Assembly: GCA_023212695.1 (NCBI GenBank)
Contig: JALCCG010000163.1
Span: 1-49,016 of the forward strand
Direction: 5' to 3'
DNA length: 49,016 bases
Source of the DNA: Sporisorium sorghi
Lineage: Eukaryota; Basidiomycota; Ustilaginomycetes; Ustilaginales; Ustilaginaceae
The first letter of the stretch is position 1, and the number at the start of each line of letters is the position of its first letter. Of this stretch, positions 40,144-49,016 are shown piece by piece. Below the pieces are notes generated by a model. It did not search any database. It worked only from the letters and a program-made list of their open reading frames with translations, and had not been told where the DNA came from. The position numbers and the translations under genes are program-made.

Positions 40144-40980
40144 ATGCTAGTAGTCGGACTCACAGGCGGCATCGCGTCAGGCAAATCAAGCGCCTCCTAC
40201 CTAATCTCTTGCCACCCCGCAAAGATCCCGATAATCGACCTGGACGTGCTAGCGCGCGAGGTGGTTGCACCTGGCCAGCCCGCGCTTTCTGCCCTCCGTA
40301 CCGCGTTCGGCCCTACGATCATAAACGCCTCCGACGGCACGCTGAACCGGTCCGAACTTGGGCGGCTTGCGTTCTCCTCTCCTGAAAAAACGCGCTTGCT
40401 GAACAGCATCACGCACGGTGCGATCCGGCGGCGGATGGTGTGGTCGCTGCTGCGCTACTGGCTACGTGGCGAGAAGGTTGTGGTTGTGGATACGCCGCTG
40501 TTGGTCGAAGCGGGGCTGTGGCGGTTTTGCGGCGAGCTGGTGCTGGTGTACTGTCGGCGGGAGGACCAGCTGACGCGCATGTTGAAGCGCGACGGGGCGA
40601 GCAAAGGGTTGACGGAGCAGGATGCGCTGCAGAGGTTGAAGGCGCAAAAGGCGCTGGATGAGAAACTGGTGTATGCTGATGCGGTGCTGGATAACTCGTC
40701 CAATCTCTCCGGTCAGGAGGAGGAAGGGCGAGAGGCGCCAGAGTGGACGCGGGGGCTGGAGAGGCAGACGTCGCTCGCGCTAAGGGTGCAGGTGGACAGG
40801 CTGGTGGAGAGGTGGTTGGAGGCGTACAGTGGAGTGGGCGGGAGAGTGAGGTGGCTGGTGCAGTGGTTGGTGCCGCCCGTGGGGCTGGCGATGGGTGCTT
40901 GGAGGGCGTGGAGGAGGACGGTGAGGGTGAAGAGGAGGTTGAGCGAGGGCGGGAAGGTGGGGACTAGTAGTCGGTTGTAG
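40144..40980 (+). CDS. CAB5: Dephospho-CoA kinase
   Basis: A 278-residue enzyme catalysing the last step of coenzyme A synthesis, ATP-dependent phosphorylation of the 3'-hydroxyl of dephospho-CoA. The start MLVVGLTGGIASGKSS carries the P-loop directly at the N-terminus, so the ATG at 40144 is chosen over the in-frame ATG at 40072, whose extension is Pro/Thr-rich leader. Other family motifs are IIDLDVLAREVV, LNRSELGRLAF, VVDTPLLVEAGL and a lid-like RREDQLTRMLKRDG. The C-terminus adds about 45 residues with a hydrophobic stretch (VRWLVQWLVPPVGLAMGAW) and a basic end, which could anchor it to a membrane, as suggested for fungal Cab5. It is convergent with the MFS gene. Confidence 0.93.
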   Translation: MLVVGLTGGIASGKSSASYLISCHPAKIPIIDLDVLAREVVAPGQPALSALRTAFGPTIINASDGTLNRSELGRLAFSSPEKTRLLNSITHGAIRRRMVWSLLRYWLRGEKVVVVDTPLLVEAGLWRFCGELVLVYCRREDQLTRMLKRDGASKGLTEQDALQRLKAQKALDEKLVYADAVLDNSSNLSGQEEEGREAPEWTRGLERQTSLALRVQVDRLVERWLEAYSGVGGRVRWLVQWLVPPVGLAMGAWRAWRRTVRVKRRLSEGGKVGTSSRL

Positions 40981-41209
40981 AGAGGGTTTGGGGCTGTGGT
41001 GATTTCTTCCGCCGACTTTTCAATTTGTGTATGCACAAAGCACGTCTGCGAGAAGCGTTGAAAAGCATCCGAACCAACCGCACACACGATCAAGCAGAGT
41101 GTGCGTACGAAAGCTCTATTCGGGTCAACACTAGTGAGGCAAGTGAGATGTGCAATGCAACGAGAAGAGAACAAACAAATCTATACAAACAGCGCAACAC
41201 CCAGCCGGC

Positions 41210-43012
41210 TCAGTAGACATGCGCATACTTGGAATGCCTCCTCAACACATGCCCGTACCTCTGCAGCCCCCAAAGCGGCACGATCAACACCGCAAAAATC
41301 GCGCCCAGCACGCTGCACCCCACCCCCCCCCCCAAATTCTTGAACATCGCATGCCCAAACAACGGGAAGCTCGCAGCAATACTCGACCTGATCAAGTCGT
41401 TCGCAGCGAGCACCGACGCCGCGTACTTGGGGTACGACATGGGCAGATACACGAGCAGGCTCTGAAACAGCAAAAACACTCCTGGCAGGAGCAGCGCCGA
41501 AAAGATGATGGGTGCGATCCAGTGGATGTCGGCGCGGCTCGTCCAACCGAAGCCGAACAGCGAGAGTGGTACGAAGGCGGATGCGAACAGGGCGATGGAG
41601 AGGCGGTCTTCGGGGACCATGATGCCGCGCGAGGCTTTGGCGAGGAAGCGCGGGTTGAAGTGTTTGCTGAGGTACCACATGTACGCGAAGAGCGTGATTA
41701 TGCCCGATACAGCGAGGCCGAGGAAGGGGAGGCCGGATTCGCCGGGGTTGAAGCCGTGGATCTCGGTGAACACGATCGGGTAGGACTCGAAGAACAGGTA
41801 GAACGACGCGTACGCTAGACCGAGGTAGAGCGAGGTGAAGAACACCACTGGTTCGATCGAAATGATCAGCGGACGCAGCAGGGCTTCGCGTGTGAGCTCG
41901 GCGACCGTGGTTGCTTGCTGATCGAGCTCGCTCTGCGCGACCAACCGCTTATCCCCGGTCAGCGCGCGCAGCCGCTTGGCACGCTGCAGCAGGATGTACC
42001 CCTCGAACGTCTCTGGCAGCAACACCGCCAGCACCACCGTCGTGACGCCAGACAAGATCGTCAGCAGCCACAACGGCCACCTCCAGCCCAGATTCATCGC
42101 CGAGAACCCGCCCACCACAGGGCCCAACACCGGCCCACATACCGCGCCCACGGCCCACACCGCAATGGGAAACGCCACACCCACGCCCTCGTACATGTCC
42201 GCGATGCTCGCCCCGCCCGTAGCCAGCGCCGGCGACCCGAAAAAGCCGGTCCAGAAGCGCATCGCCATGAGCGTGGCGTAGTTCGGAGCCAGCGCGGCGA
42301 CGACGTTGAAGATGACGAAAACCATCATGCTCGGGATGTAGGTCCAGTTGCGCCCGATGGCGGGGACCTCGCTGAGCGGGGATAGGAACATTGGGCCCAC
42401 AGCGTAGCCCAGGATGAAGAGCGATAGACCCAGTGTGGACTTGGCCAGGCCGACGTCGAACGCTTCCATGACGCCTGGGATCGAGGGCGTGTAGATGGCG
42501 GAGCCGGAGTAGACGCCGAACGTGAGCAGGCCGATGAGGAACGTGACCAAGGCTTTCTTGGCAGAGGACCAGTTGCGCGGGTTCTCGGGGTCCGTGGGGC
42601 CGTACCACCCGACGAGAATGTTGTCCGTGTCGCCAGAGTGGGAAGACGAAACGACAGCCGCGTCGAGCTTTTCGTTGTCCTCAGCACGCGCAAGCGCATC
42701 CGCACCCTGCGCCTGCGACAGAGCAGCTTCGACATCGACGCCCGGAACAACATCGTGCAGCGGTGCATCCTTGTCGAGCGTCTTCCTCTGCCGACACTGC
42801 TCCCCACACAACGTCGCCGTTTCCGAATTGAACGTCGTCTTGCCCTCGGCTGTCGTTGCCGCTGAAGAGGAAGCAGAAGACGTCGATGATGCGCCAGACA
42901 GCGAAGCAGGCAGCACAAACTCCGGCCGCTGCTCGGGCCGTTGAAAAATACGGCCGTGGGAGGCCTGGTTGAGCAGCGTGCCCACCCACGATGATGCTAC
43001 GACCGAGGTCAT
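41210..43012 (-). CDS. DHA1-family MFS multidrug transporter
   Basis: A 600-residue major facilitator with about 12 membrane segments, likely in the plasma membrane. It follows a 130-residue Ser/Ala-rich cytosolic N-terminus that ends in the family signature GWYGPTDPENPRNWSSAKK. Typical drug:H+ antiporter-1 blocks follow: YTPSIPGVMEAF, LFILGYAVGPMFLSPLSE, MRFWTGFFGSPALATGG, VLGPVVGGFSAMNLGWRW, and YLGLAYASFYLFFESYPIVF in the second half. This is the group containing Flu1, Tpo and Mdr1-like proteins, which export drugs, fungicides or polyamines. The substrate cannot be told from the sequence. Gly-rich LGGGVGCS near the C-terminus lies by a run of nine C in plus-strand DNA (about 41326-41334), a place where sequencing errors could occur, but the frame stays open. 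Confidence 0.9.
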   Translation of the reverse strand: MTSVVASSWVGTLLNQASHGRIFQRPEQRPEFVLPASLSGASSTSSASSSAATTAEGKTTFNSETATLCGEQCRQRKTLDKDAPLHDVVPGVDVEAALSQAQGADALARAEDNEKLDAAVVSSSHSGDTDNILVGWYGPTDPENPRNWSSAKKALVTFLIGLLTFGVYSGSAIYTPSIPGVMEAFDVGLAKSTLGLSLFILGYAVGPMFLSPLSEVPAIGRNWTYIPSMMVFVIFNVVAALAPNYATLMAMRFWTGFFGSPALATGGASIADMYEGVGVAFPIAVWAVGAVCGPVLGPVVGGFSAMNLGWRWPLWLLTILSGVTTVVLAVLLPETFEGYILLQRAKRLRALTGDKRLVAQSELDQQATTVAELTREALLRPLIISIEPVVFFTSLYLGLAYASFYLFFESYPIVFTEIHGFNPGESGLPFLGLAVSGIITLFAYMWYLSKHFNPRFLAKASRGIMVPEDRLSIALFASAFVPLSLFGFGWTSRADIHWIAPIIFSALLLPGVFLLFQSLLVYLPMSYPKYAASVLAANDLIRSSIAASFPLFGHAMFKNLGGGVGCSVLGAIFAVLIVPLWGLQRYGHVLRRHSKYAHVY

Positions 43013-44061
43013 TGTTGCAAGCTGAGGAAAGAGTGAGTTGCGGGTATAGGGTGAGAGAGTTGCAGCGCAGTGTGTGAGTCACAAAGGTGGAGATGGGTGG
43101 ATGTTGAGCGAGGATTTGGACGAACAGCTCGAGTTCGCACAGCTTTATACGTTTCGCCGTCGTCCTCGGAACCTGGATGTATGGAGACGGTGCGTCGTGC
43201 GCAGCAGGGACGAAACCTCGGACTCCTGATGTCGAAGGACCCACTCGGAAATTGATCTCTGACAGCTTATCCAAAACGCGCCCCACACGCTCTCTCTCCA
43301 GGGTCGAAGGCGTCTGAAAGTGGATCCGAGGCAGCGAGGACGATAAGAGAGAGTGAGGGCGCGGAACGCCGAGGAAGCGCGCAGAACCCTCACCAGCCCA
43401 AACGATACACGATAGACATTCGAGCGAGAGGCAAGTGGAGCAAAGTGGAGCATGGTTCGAAGTGGGAGCAGCACCCGAAAACTGAGCACGAAGCATGGAT
43501 CCCGAACCGATGCCAAGACCCGTCTGTCGCGAGCCGTGGCATCAAAGAGTGGATTGCCGTCGCTCCCGGCGATACCAGCGTTGCTCACATACAGGCGAGA
43601 TGGCGTGCGGGCACGCGACCAAAAACTCCACGGACCGCGGATTTCCTCGACACTGGCTAAACGGCCTCCTTGAGCAGTGACGGGAAAGCGGGCTTAGATC
43701 CCCCTGAATTCGCCATGTCGGGGTTAGCATGGATATTTGTGTCTTTCAGAGCCAGCGATGATCAGCTTTGGCCGGTGGGATGGTTTGAGCTCAAGTGCGC
43801 GCTGCAGCTGTTGATGAGCAAAGCATTATTGAAGCGCTTCTTTGGTGCCTCCTTTTCTGCGGTCCTTTTTTTCCCCCTCAACCTTCATGATGCGATTTGC
43901 ATGTCTTCGTTCCTTCCTACCTCCGTGTTCGCAAACAGCAATCTCATCCTCAGCGACACATTGTGCTCACTCGAACTGCGCACGACTGCCTTTAATAGTG
44001 TTCAGCCATTTGCGGCTCAAGATACAAGTGCAAGTGATGCAAGTGACTTGCGAGCGACTCT
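43013..44061 (-). promoter_or_regulatory. Upstream region of the MFS transporter gene
   Basis: About 1.05 kb between the MFS start and the CDK7 stop. Open frames on both strands lack protein-like character. I see no gene, RNA or repeat. Confidence 0.45.
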
Positions 44062-45198
44062 TCACTCGAACGCCAGCTTCCTCGCCAGGCGTTTCCGCTC
44101 TTGGATCTCCTTTGCGTCGAGTGGACGCTTCTTGCCGCCGCCCGTTTGTGACGACGACTGCTGCTGCCTCTCTCGCGCTTCGTCCTTCTCTTTGCTATCA
44201 GACAGCAGCGGGTGCGCGGCAGGGTCGTCCGCGTCCAGCGCCTCGGTCGGGTGCCTTGGCAGCTGCTTGAACGGCGTCGGCGGCGGACTCTGCTTGAAAT
44301 ACGCATGGTGCAGCGCCTGCTTAGCGCTCAGCCGCTTGAGCGGGTCGTACAGCAGCGACCTCTGCAAAAAATCCAGCGCTTCCGGGCTCGCGGCCAAAAA
44401 CAGGTCCGCCAGATTCGACTTCGGATGCTGCGGCGTGAACCACGTCGTCGCATAATCCGGCAGCGACCTGTGGCTCGGCCACTCCATATCCGTCGGCGTA
44501 CCTAGCGCTTTGAAGATCGTCGTCAACTGATCGGCGTTCGACTCGCCCGGCAAGTAGGGCACGCGCAGCATGAGCTCGGCAAAGATGCAGCCGACGCTCC
44601 ACATGTCCACCGCGGACGAGTAGGCGCGCGCGCCCAGCAGCAGCTCCGGCGGCCGATACCACCGCGTGATCACCTGGTGCGTCATCCTTGCGCCCGGGTC
44701 GCCGTGTTCCCGCGCCAGACCGAAATCCGCAATCTTCAGCTCGCCATCGGGTGAAATGAGCAGGTTGTTCGGCTTCAAATCCCGATGCAACACCCAGTTG
44801 CGATGACAGTATTCCAGGCCGCGACACAGCATCGCCATCCAGCTCTTGATGTCTGCCTGCGTAAAGATGAGCGATTTGTCCTTGATGAGTGCCTCGAGGT
44901 TTGTATCCAAAAACTCGAGCACCAGGTTTAGCGACGGTGAGCGCGTGCCGGACGAAAAGACGTCCACCATCTTGATCACGTTCGGATGCTGCAGCTCTTT
45001 GAGGAACTTGACTTCGCGGATCGCCGTGACATCCATGCCGTTCTTGTTCGACACGATCTTGATCTTTTTGATGGCCACTTTTTGGCCCGTTTTGATGTTG
45101 CGCGCAAGAAAGACCGAGGCGTACGTTCCTTCGCCTACTTTGTCCACCACGGCGTACAGGTTGCGGATCGCCAGGTTTTGCGCCGCCGCCGTCTCCAT
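44062..45198 (-). CDS. KIN28: CDK7/KIN28-type cyclin-dependent kinase
   Basis: A 378-residue Ser/Thr kinase. The Gly loop is GEGTYASVFLAR, the catalytic Lys is in VAIKKIK, and the cyclin-binding helix is NGMDVTAIREVKFLKEL. The catalytic loop is HRDLKPNNLL, the metal-binding motif is DFGLAREHG, and the activation segment is MTHQVITRWYRPPELLLGAR. The THQVxTRWYR sequence is the CDK7/Kin28 signature. It would be the TFIIH kinase that phosphorylates the RNA polymerase II C-terminal domain at promoters and may activate other CDKs. The C-terminal 70 residues are Pro/Asp/Lys-rich, as in the family, and contain the FKQSPPPTPFKQLP segment. Single exon; the ATG has a favourable context (CCATGG). Confidence 0.93.
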   Translation of the reverse strand: METAAAQNLAIRNLYAVVDKVGEGTYASVFLARNIKTGQKVAIKKIKIVSNKNGMDVTAIREVKFLKELQHPNVIKMVDVFSSGTRSPSLNLVLEFLDTNLEALIKDKSLIFTQADIKSWMAMLCRGLEYCHRNWVLHRDLKPNNLLISPDGELKIADFGLAREHGDPGARMTHQVITRWYRPPELLLGARAYSSAVDMWSVGCIFAELMLRVPYLPGESNADQLTTIFKALGTPTDMEWPSHRSLPDYATTWFTPQHPKSNLADLFLAASPEALDFLQRSLLYDPLKRLSAKQALHHAYFKQSPPPTPFKQLPRHPTEALDADDPAAHPLLSDSKEKDEARERQQQSSSQTGGGKKRPLDAKEIQERKRLARKLAFE

Positions 45199-45531
45199 GG
45201 TGGCAGGTAGCGTTCAGCGTGGATGGGTGGATCCTTGAACGGGGCGCCGAGTAGCCGCTAGGGCTACAGTTGTGCTGCCCAAGCTTCGTGATGGTGGGTC
45301 AGTTGAAGGAGCATTGTGGAGCTCAGTCGGCTAGAAATGCACAGACACCTTCAATCTAAAACTCCGATTTCCGACGCTAATCTGGATTAGCAAAAACCGA
45401 TTCCTCCGATTTCCAAGGTTCGACATCAAGAGCAAAGTTACACACTTGGCTACAACAAGTGACGACAACGACAAGAGCGAAAGAGTGCTAGCTTAGACAG
45501 CGTCGATGCCGAGAGCAAAACAAGGCACGCC
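45199..45531 (-). promoter_or_regulatory. KIN28 promoter
   Basis: 333 bp between the KIN28 start and the choline kinase stop. It holds CTCCGATTTCC twice (45362-45372 and 45404-45414), with a CTAATC-TG-GATTAG palindrome (45377-45390) and ACCGATTCC between them, 160-220 bp before the KIN28 ATG. Confidence 0.5.
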
Positions 45532-48500
45532 TCAGATGGCATCAATACCAACCTCTCTGAGCTGCCTAAACTCCTGACGGAACAGCTCGATGCGACCAAG
45601 CGCATAACGCAAGTTGTCAAACGTCTCTGCACACGCTGCCGACGCGACCGTCTGCGTGCTCACGTCGGACAGAACCGTCTCTTCAACAACCTGACCCTCC
45701 GCTTCCGCCTTGGCTTTCACCAGCACAGACTCCAACTCTTCCCTCGCAAACACGATCCCCCACAGCCCCCAAACCGCATGCGTAGCCGCACTCCACAGAT
45801 GCACCTCGCGCTCCAGCCGGTCCACCTCCTTTTCGATGCTCGCGTCCAGCGAGGCGAGCGCCAGCACCTGTGGAGATGCCGAGCCTTCCAGCGATGGAGA
45901 TGATGTTGCGCCGAGACAGCTGGCGGGCGTGCTAGGAGCAGATGGGTTGACGGCCCGGAGCGAGTCCGATGGAGGGGCCTGCCACGATGACGAGGAGATC
46001 GACTCGATGCTGCCTCTCTTGGAAAGCGGTCGGACGGCTTTCGTCTCTGCGTCAATGGATGAGGCGCTGAATGCAGAGCCTCCTCGAGTTGTTGCAGATG
46101 CAGACGCATTCGAACTGCTCTGCGACAGCGGCGGTCGGTTGCGCTCACCCGACGACTTCTCCAGTGCCGCCACTTGCGCTGCGCCAGTGCCAGGCGTCAC
46201 CGGTGCGCTCGGCTTCTCCACCGTGATGGGCCCCTTGATCGCCGTATCCGCCGAAGGGTACTGCAGCGACGCGACCGGTGGCGGCAACAACACATCACCC
46301 GGCACATCCAGAGCAGCAGGTCCGCCCTTGGTCGCACGCCCACCCATCCGCAGCAGTCGACCCTGCTCGACGTACGCCCGAAGCCACTTGCGACGCTGCT
46401 GCTCGTCCGGGTAGCTGCCGTGATGCGTCAGCGACCACGACAGCGTGGGGTGGTGGTAGTCGGCGCGCCATTCCTGGAAGTGGTTGGCGATGTCGTAGCC
46501 GCGCGGATTGGGGCTGGCGTACTCAAAGTCGATGACGACAATGCGATGGTGAAGCGGAGATGGCTTCTTAAAGTTGACGCGGCTGTGGCTTTTCGATCTC
46601 ACCGAGACGGGACTCTGCGAGCCCGTGGCAGAGGCCGTGCTGTCGCGCCGGTTGTCGTGCGAGGACAGTCGGGGCATTCCAGCTGGGATCGACGGCACCT
46701 CCACTGAAGGAGACTTGGCATCCCGCGGTCTCTGCTCCGGTTGCGTGGCGAGGGCGCCTGTAGAAGCATTGACGTGCTTGATGGCGAGCAAGTTGCCGTA
46801 CTGCGCGTCATTGTGGGCAAAGACACGGCGGGATGGGCCTTCTCGTCGCTCCCATTTCCGGACAAAGCGTTTGTAATCCTCCAGCTCGTGCAGCAGAGAC
46901 ACGAGGTCGATGGCGCGGATGGCTCGAAGCGTGTTGCGCAGGTTTCCAGGTGCAGGGCCGATGGTGGCCGTCGAGAGCGCATGCGGGTCAGCCTGGAGCT
47001 CCTGACGGATGGACGGATGGCCAGAGAAGCACATGGCGATGGCCTTGGCACCACTTTCCGTCTTGGCAAAGCGGTCGACCATTTCGATGACCTTGGCTGC
47101 CTCGCGCGACCACCTCTTGAGTCTTCGCCAGACGCCCGGGTAAGGGCCTCGCGACGACTTTGACTTTTGCGACGAGCGGCCATGTGGAGCCAGAGCAAGC
47201 GGACTCATGGGCGCATCGGTGACAGGGGGGAAGTACGAGTTGGGCGTGTCGGTGGCCGACGAACCGGAAAGAGCCGGGCTGGTGACTCCAGTAAACGTTG
47301 GGCTGTCGCCAAAGAAGCTGGACTGCGAGTTGTAGCTTGTTGCTAGCGAATCGAGCGAGACGGCCGAGCTGTTGCGGTGCAAGAATGCATACGTCCCTTG
47401 CTGATCCATGCTTGCTGCTGGCGAGTTGTCCTCAGACGCCATGGGTGCGGGACTCGCGCGCATCAGTCCGCGGCTGTCGAGGCCGTAGACACGGGGCGAT
47501 GCGACATCCTTGTCTGGAACACCGCTCGGACGGCGTTGACGCGTTCTGCGACGAGGACGATGCGAGCTGGCCATGATGTGATTCTCGATACCTCGGCCGA
47601 AGCCCTTTTCGCTCGGACCGCGAAGGTTGCCCTGCTCGAGCACGGTCCGCATCACCTCGAGCGGCACCGAGTGCAGCTCGTTCATGCGGCGTGCGACCCA
47701 ATGCGCGCGCCCCTCGCGGCCCTTGACGACAAGCCGGCCTCCCGGTAGCATGTAGGCCTCTCGGTCACCAAAGTCCCTCATGCCTTCCTTCTTGATGGGA
47801 TCACAGTCGTAGAACTCTTCCACGCGGCCATTGGCGAAGGTGCCGAGGATGTGCGGGCCGATCTCGTACAGGCTCGAAAGGGTATGCAGGATGAGCAGCT
47901 CGGCACGGCGAGAGAGGAGCGCTTCTGAGCTGGCGCCGTAGACACGCAGAAGGACCGTTGGCGGTGGAAGGACGGTACTGCGGGCGGCCTCGGTGGCATT
48001 GTAGCTCGCAAAGAAGACGGCATTCGTGAAAGCTCCGCTGATACGCTTGAGGCCAAGCTGGTTGGGGTTGAGCGGCCACAGGGAAGGGTCGACGGTGTCC
48101 TGTGTCCAGCCAAGAAGCTGGAGCTGTTCGGAAAAGAGCTGCAGCACCTTTGCGCGGAATGGAAGCGTGTCGGACTGACGTGCATCGAGACGCCAGCCTC
48201 GAGCGGCGGGGATGCCATCTGCGTGCATGTCGTCTTCGTCTACATCGAGCGCATCGAAGCCATCTGGCTCGGCATCGCGATCGACGCGCTCTTCCTCCTC
48301 CGAGTATGGCGGCGAGGGTTGTTGCTGTGTCGAGGCGGCATGCGATGAGGACGAGCCCGAGTCTTCGGAAGCGTGTCTAGGCGGGAGACCGCGGTAGAGC
48401 GACGAGAAGGCCGAAAGACCCGCACCCGTGGGCGATGAGGACGATGACGTACGCGATGAGTCTCTGAGCCGGAGACTTGCTGAAGATTGAGAAGCTACGG

Positions 48501-48840
48501 GAGTTGCAGCACCACTTGGCAAGTTGGACTGTCGAGGATCCAACTCGACATGGTTGGGACCAGAGGCAAAGAGCGGCTGACTCTGTGGTGAAGTGTTCGA
48601 ATGGGTGAGGCGATACTGCGGCTCCTCAATAGCTTCCAGCGAGAGGGCGTTGAGATCCGGGTCGTGATCGGAAAAGTCGTCGGCGCTGGATGTCGAAGAG
48701 TACGAATATGCTGAGAGAGCAGGAGACGGGGATGGGGAAGGAGACAGGAAAGGGTCGAATGCTGGCGAGGTGATTTCAGTGTCCTGTGATCGGTACCGTT
48801 CCGCAGCAGGGCGATCGTCTTGCTGCTGTTGGTGCTGCAT
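45532..48840 (-). CDS. CKI1: Choline/ethanolamine kinase, unusually long
   Basis: A 1102-residue protein of the choline/ethanolamine kinase family, which starts the Kennedy pathway of phosphatidylcholine and phosphatidylethanolamine synthesis. The kinase core begins near residue 225 (LQLLGWTQDTVDPSLW), with FTNAVFFASY, TVLLRVYGAS and YEIGPHILGTFANGRVEEF. The Brenner-type catalytic motif HNDAQYGNLL is near residue 673, and VIDFEYASPNPRGYDIANHF is near 768, followed by FQEWRADYHH. Fungal additions make it about twice yeast Cki1 length: a 220-residue Ser/Pro-rich N-terminus, about 165 residues after EVMRTVLEQ, about 75 between the two catalytic motifs, and more than 200 Ser/Ala-rich residues before a conserved-looking helical C-terminus (HAVWGLWGIVFAREELES). 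The frame is also open upstream from 48840 to a splice acceptor-like site at 48874, so the true start may lie beyond an intron. Confidence 0.9.
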   Translation of the reverse strand: MQHQQQQDDRPAAERYRSQDTEITSPAFDPFLSPSPSPSPALSAYSYSSTSSADDFSDHDPDLNALSLEAIEEPQYRLTHSNTSPQSQPLFASGPNHVELDPRQSNLPSGAATPVASQSSASLRLRDSSRTSSSSSPTGAGLSAFSSLYRGLPPRHASEDSGSSSSHAASTQQQPSPPYSEEEERVDRDAEPDGFDALDVDEDDMHADGIPAARGWRLDARQSDTLPFRAKVLQLFSEQLQLLGWTQDTVDPSLWPLNPNQLGLKRISGAFTNAVFFASYNATEAARSTVLPPPTVLLRVYGASSEALLSRRAELLILHTLSSLYEIGPHILGTFANGRVEEFYDCDPIKKEGMRDFGDREAYMLPGGRLVVKGREGRAHWVARRMNELHSVPLEVMRTVLEQGNLRGPSEKGFGRGIENHIMASSHRPRRRTRQRRPSGVPDKDVASPRVYGLDSRGLMRASPAPMASEDNSPAASMDQQGTYAFLHRNSSAVSLDSLATSYNSQSSFFGDSPTFTGVTSPALSGSSATDTPNSYFPPVTDAPMSPLALAPHGRSSQKSKSSRGPYPGVWRRLKRWSREAAKVIEMVDRFAKTESGAKAIAMCFSGHPSIRQELQADPHALSTATIGPAPGNLRNTLRAIRAIDLVSLLHELEDYKRFVRKWERREGPSRRVFAHNDAQYGNLLAIKHVNASTGALATQPEQRPRDAKSPSVEVPSIPAGMPRLSSHDNRRDSTASATGSQSPVSVRSKSHSRVNFKKPSPLHHRIVVIDFEYASPNPRGYDIANHFQEWRADYHHPTLSWSLTHHGSYPDEQQRRKWLRAYVEQGRLLRMGGRATKGGPAALDVPGDVLLPPPVASLQYPSADTAIKGPITVEKPSAPVTPGTGAAQVAALEKSSGERNRPPLSQSSSNASASATTRGGSAFSASSIDAETKAVRPLSKRGSIESISSSSWQAPPSDSLRAVNPSAPSTPASCLGATSSPSLEGSASPQVLALASLDASIEKEVDRLEREVHLWSAATHAVWGLWGIVFAREELESVLVKAKAEAEGQVVEETVLSDVSTQTVASAACAETFDNLRYALGRIELFRQEFRQLREVGIDAI

Positions 48841-48873
48841 TGCGACGCCAAAGGCTGTAAGGGCAGTCTTGCC

Positions 48874-48939
48874 CTACAAAAGCCAGTCAAGGACAGGTGT
48901 CGGGAATGCCGGCGTGTGAAGGTGCGAAACGAAGCTCAC
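48874..48939 (-). other. Probable intron upstream of choline kinase
   Basis: On the minus strand, GTGAGC at 48939 and TTTTGTAG at 48874 bound a 66-nt GT-AG intron with a CTTGAC branch-like element. It lies in the leader if the ATG at 48840 is used. If the frame continues through it (open to the window edge, no ATG inside), the protein would have a further N-terminal exon outside the window. Confidence 0.45.
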
Positions 48940-49016
48940 TCTTTTGGTCGACTGTCCTCTTTGAGTTCGCCTCGCTTCCAACTCGGTCAAGAACGCTCCC
49001 CACCTTTTGCCTCCTT
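48940..49016 (-). other. Possible 5' exon of choline kinase at the window edge
   Basis: Upstream of the probable intron the frame is open to the end of the window without an ATG. It is either untranslated leader or part of a coding exon cut by the window. Confidence 0.3.

Overview
The window is nuclear DNA of a fungus, most likely a smut or related yeast of the Ustilaginaceae (Ustilago/Sporisorium/Moesziomyces type). This is inferred from GC-rich, mostly intronless genes with a few short GT-AG introns (66-85 nt), long Ser/Gln/Asn/Ala-rich insertions in otherwise conserved eukaryotic proteins, and a basidiomycete-style gene set. Species is not determined.

Left part (1-17 kb): after a G homopolymer at the edge come a Yap-type bZIP factor (1004-3331), a secreted TRI14-like protein (minus, 4095-5165), the cohesion clamp-loader subunit DCC1 (minus, 6098-7435), the tRNA methyltransferase TRM10 (7747-9087), a serine-rich protein with a C-terminal GPI-like tail (minus, 9316-10008), about 3.4 kb with no convincing gene, an arrestin-like protein (13469-14968), and an unrecognised two-exon gene (15748-17015).

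Middle part (17-25 kb): an island of lower GC holding a decayed SNF2-type helicase, a cluster of six near-identical palindromes (19254-20094), an intron-containing tRNA-Gln(UUG)-like gene with defects (20335-20443), and degenerate sequence that looks like repeat remains. I see no intact gene there.

Right part (25-49 kb): a dense housekeeping block. In order: a CreA/Mig1-type carbon repressor (26305-28671), eIF3j (minus, three exons), a soluble hybrid histidine kinase (minus, 30977-33202), an FBXO9/Hrt3-like F-box protein (33613-36072), Misato/DML1 (minus), a UBA-zinc finger-UBX protein (three exons), dephospho-CoA kinase (40144-40980), a DHA1-type MFS drug transporter (minus), the TFIIH kinase CDK7/KIN28 (minus), and a very long choline/ethanolamine kinase (minus). 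The genes do not form one pathway; transcription regulators and signalling proteins sit among unrelated housekeeping genes.

Most unusual: the histidine kinase has a perfectly conserved reading frame interrupted in its ATP-binding domain by a 33-nt insert. The insert carries an in-frame TGA, is bounded by a 6-nt direct repeat, and can fold into a hairpin. Removing exactly 33 nt restores the family consensus. It could be a disabling mutation, a non-canonical micro-intron, or a translational-bypass-like element. Also notable are the palindrome cluster, long poly(dA:dT) tracts in nearly every promoter of the housekeeping block, and E2F/MluI-box-like sites between DCC1 and TRM10.
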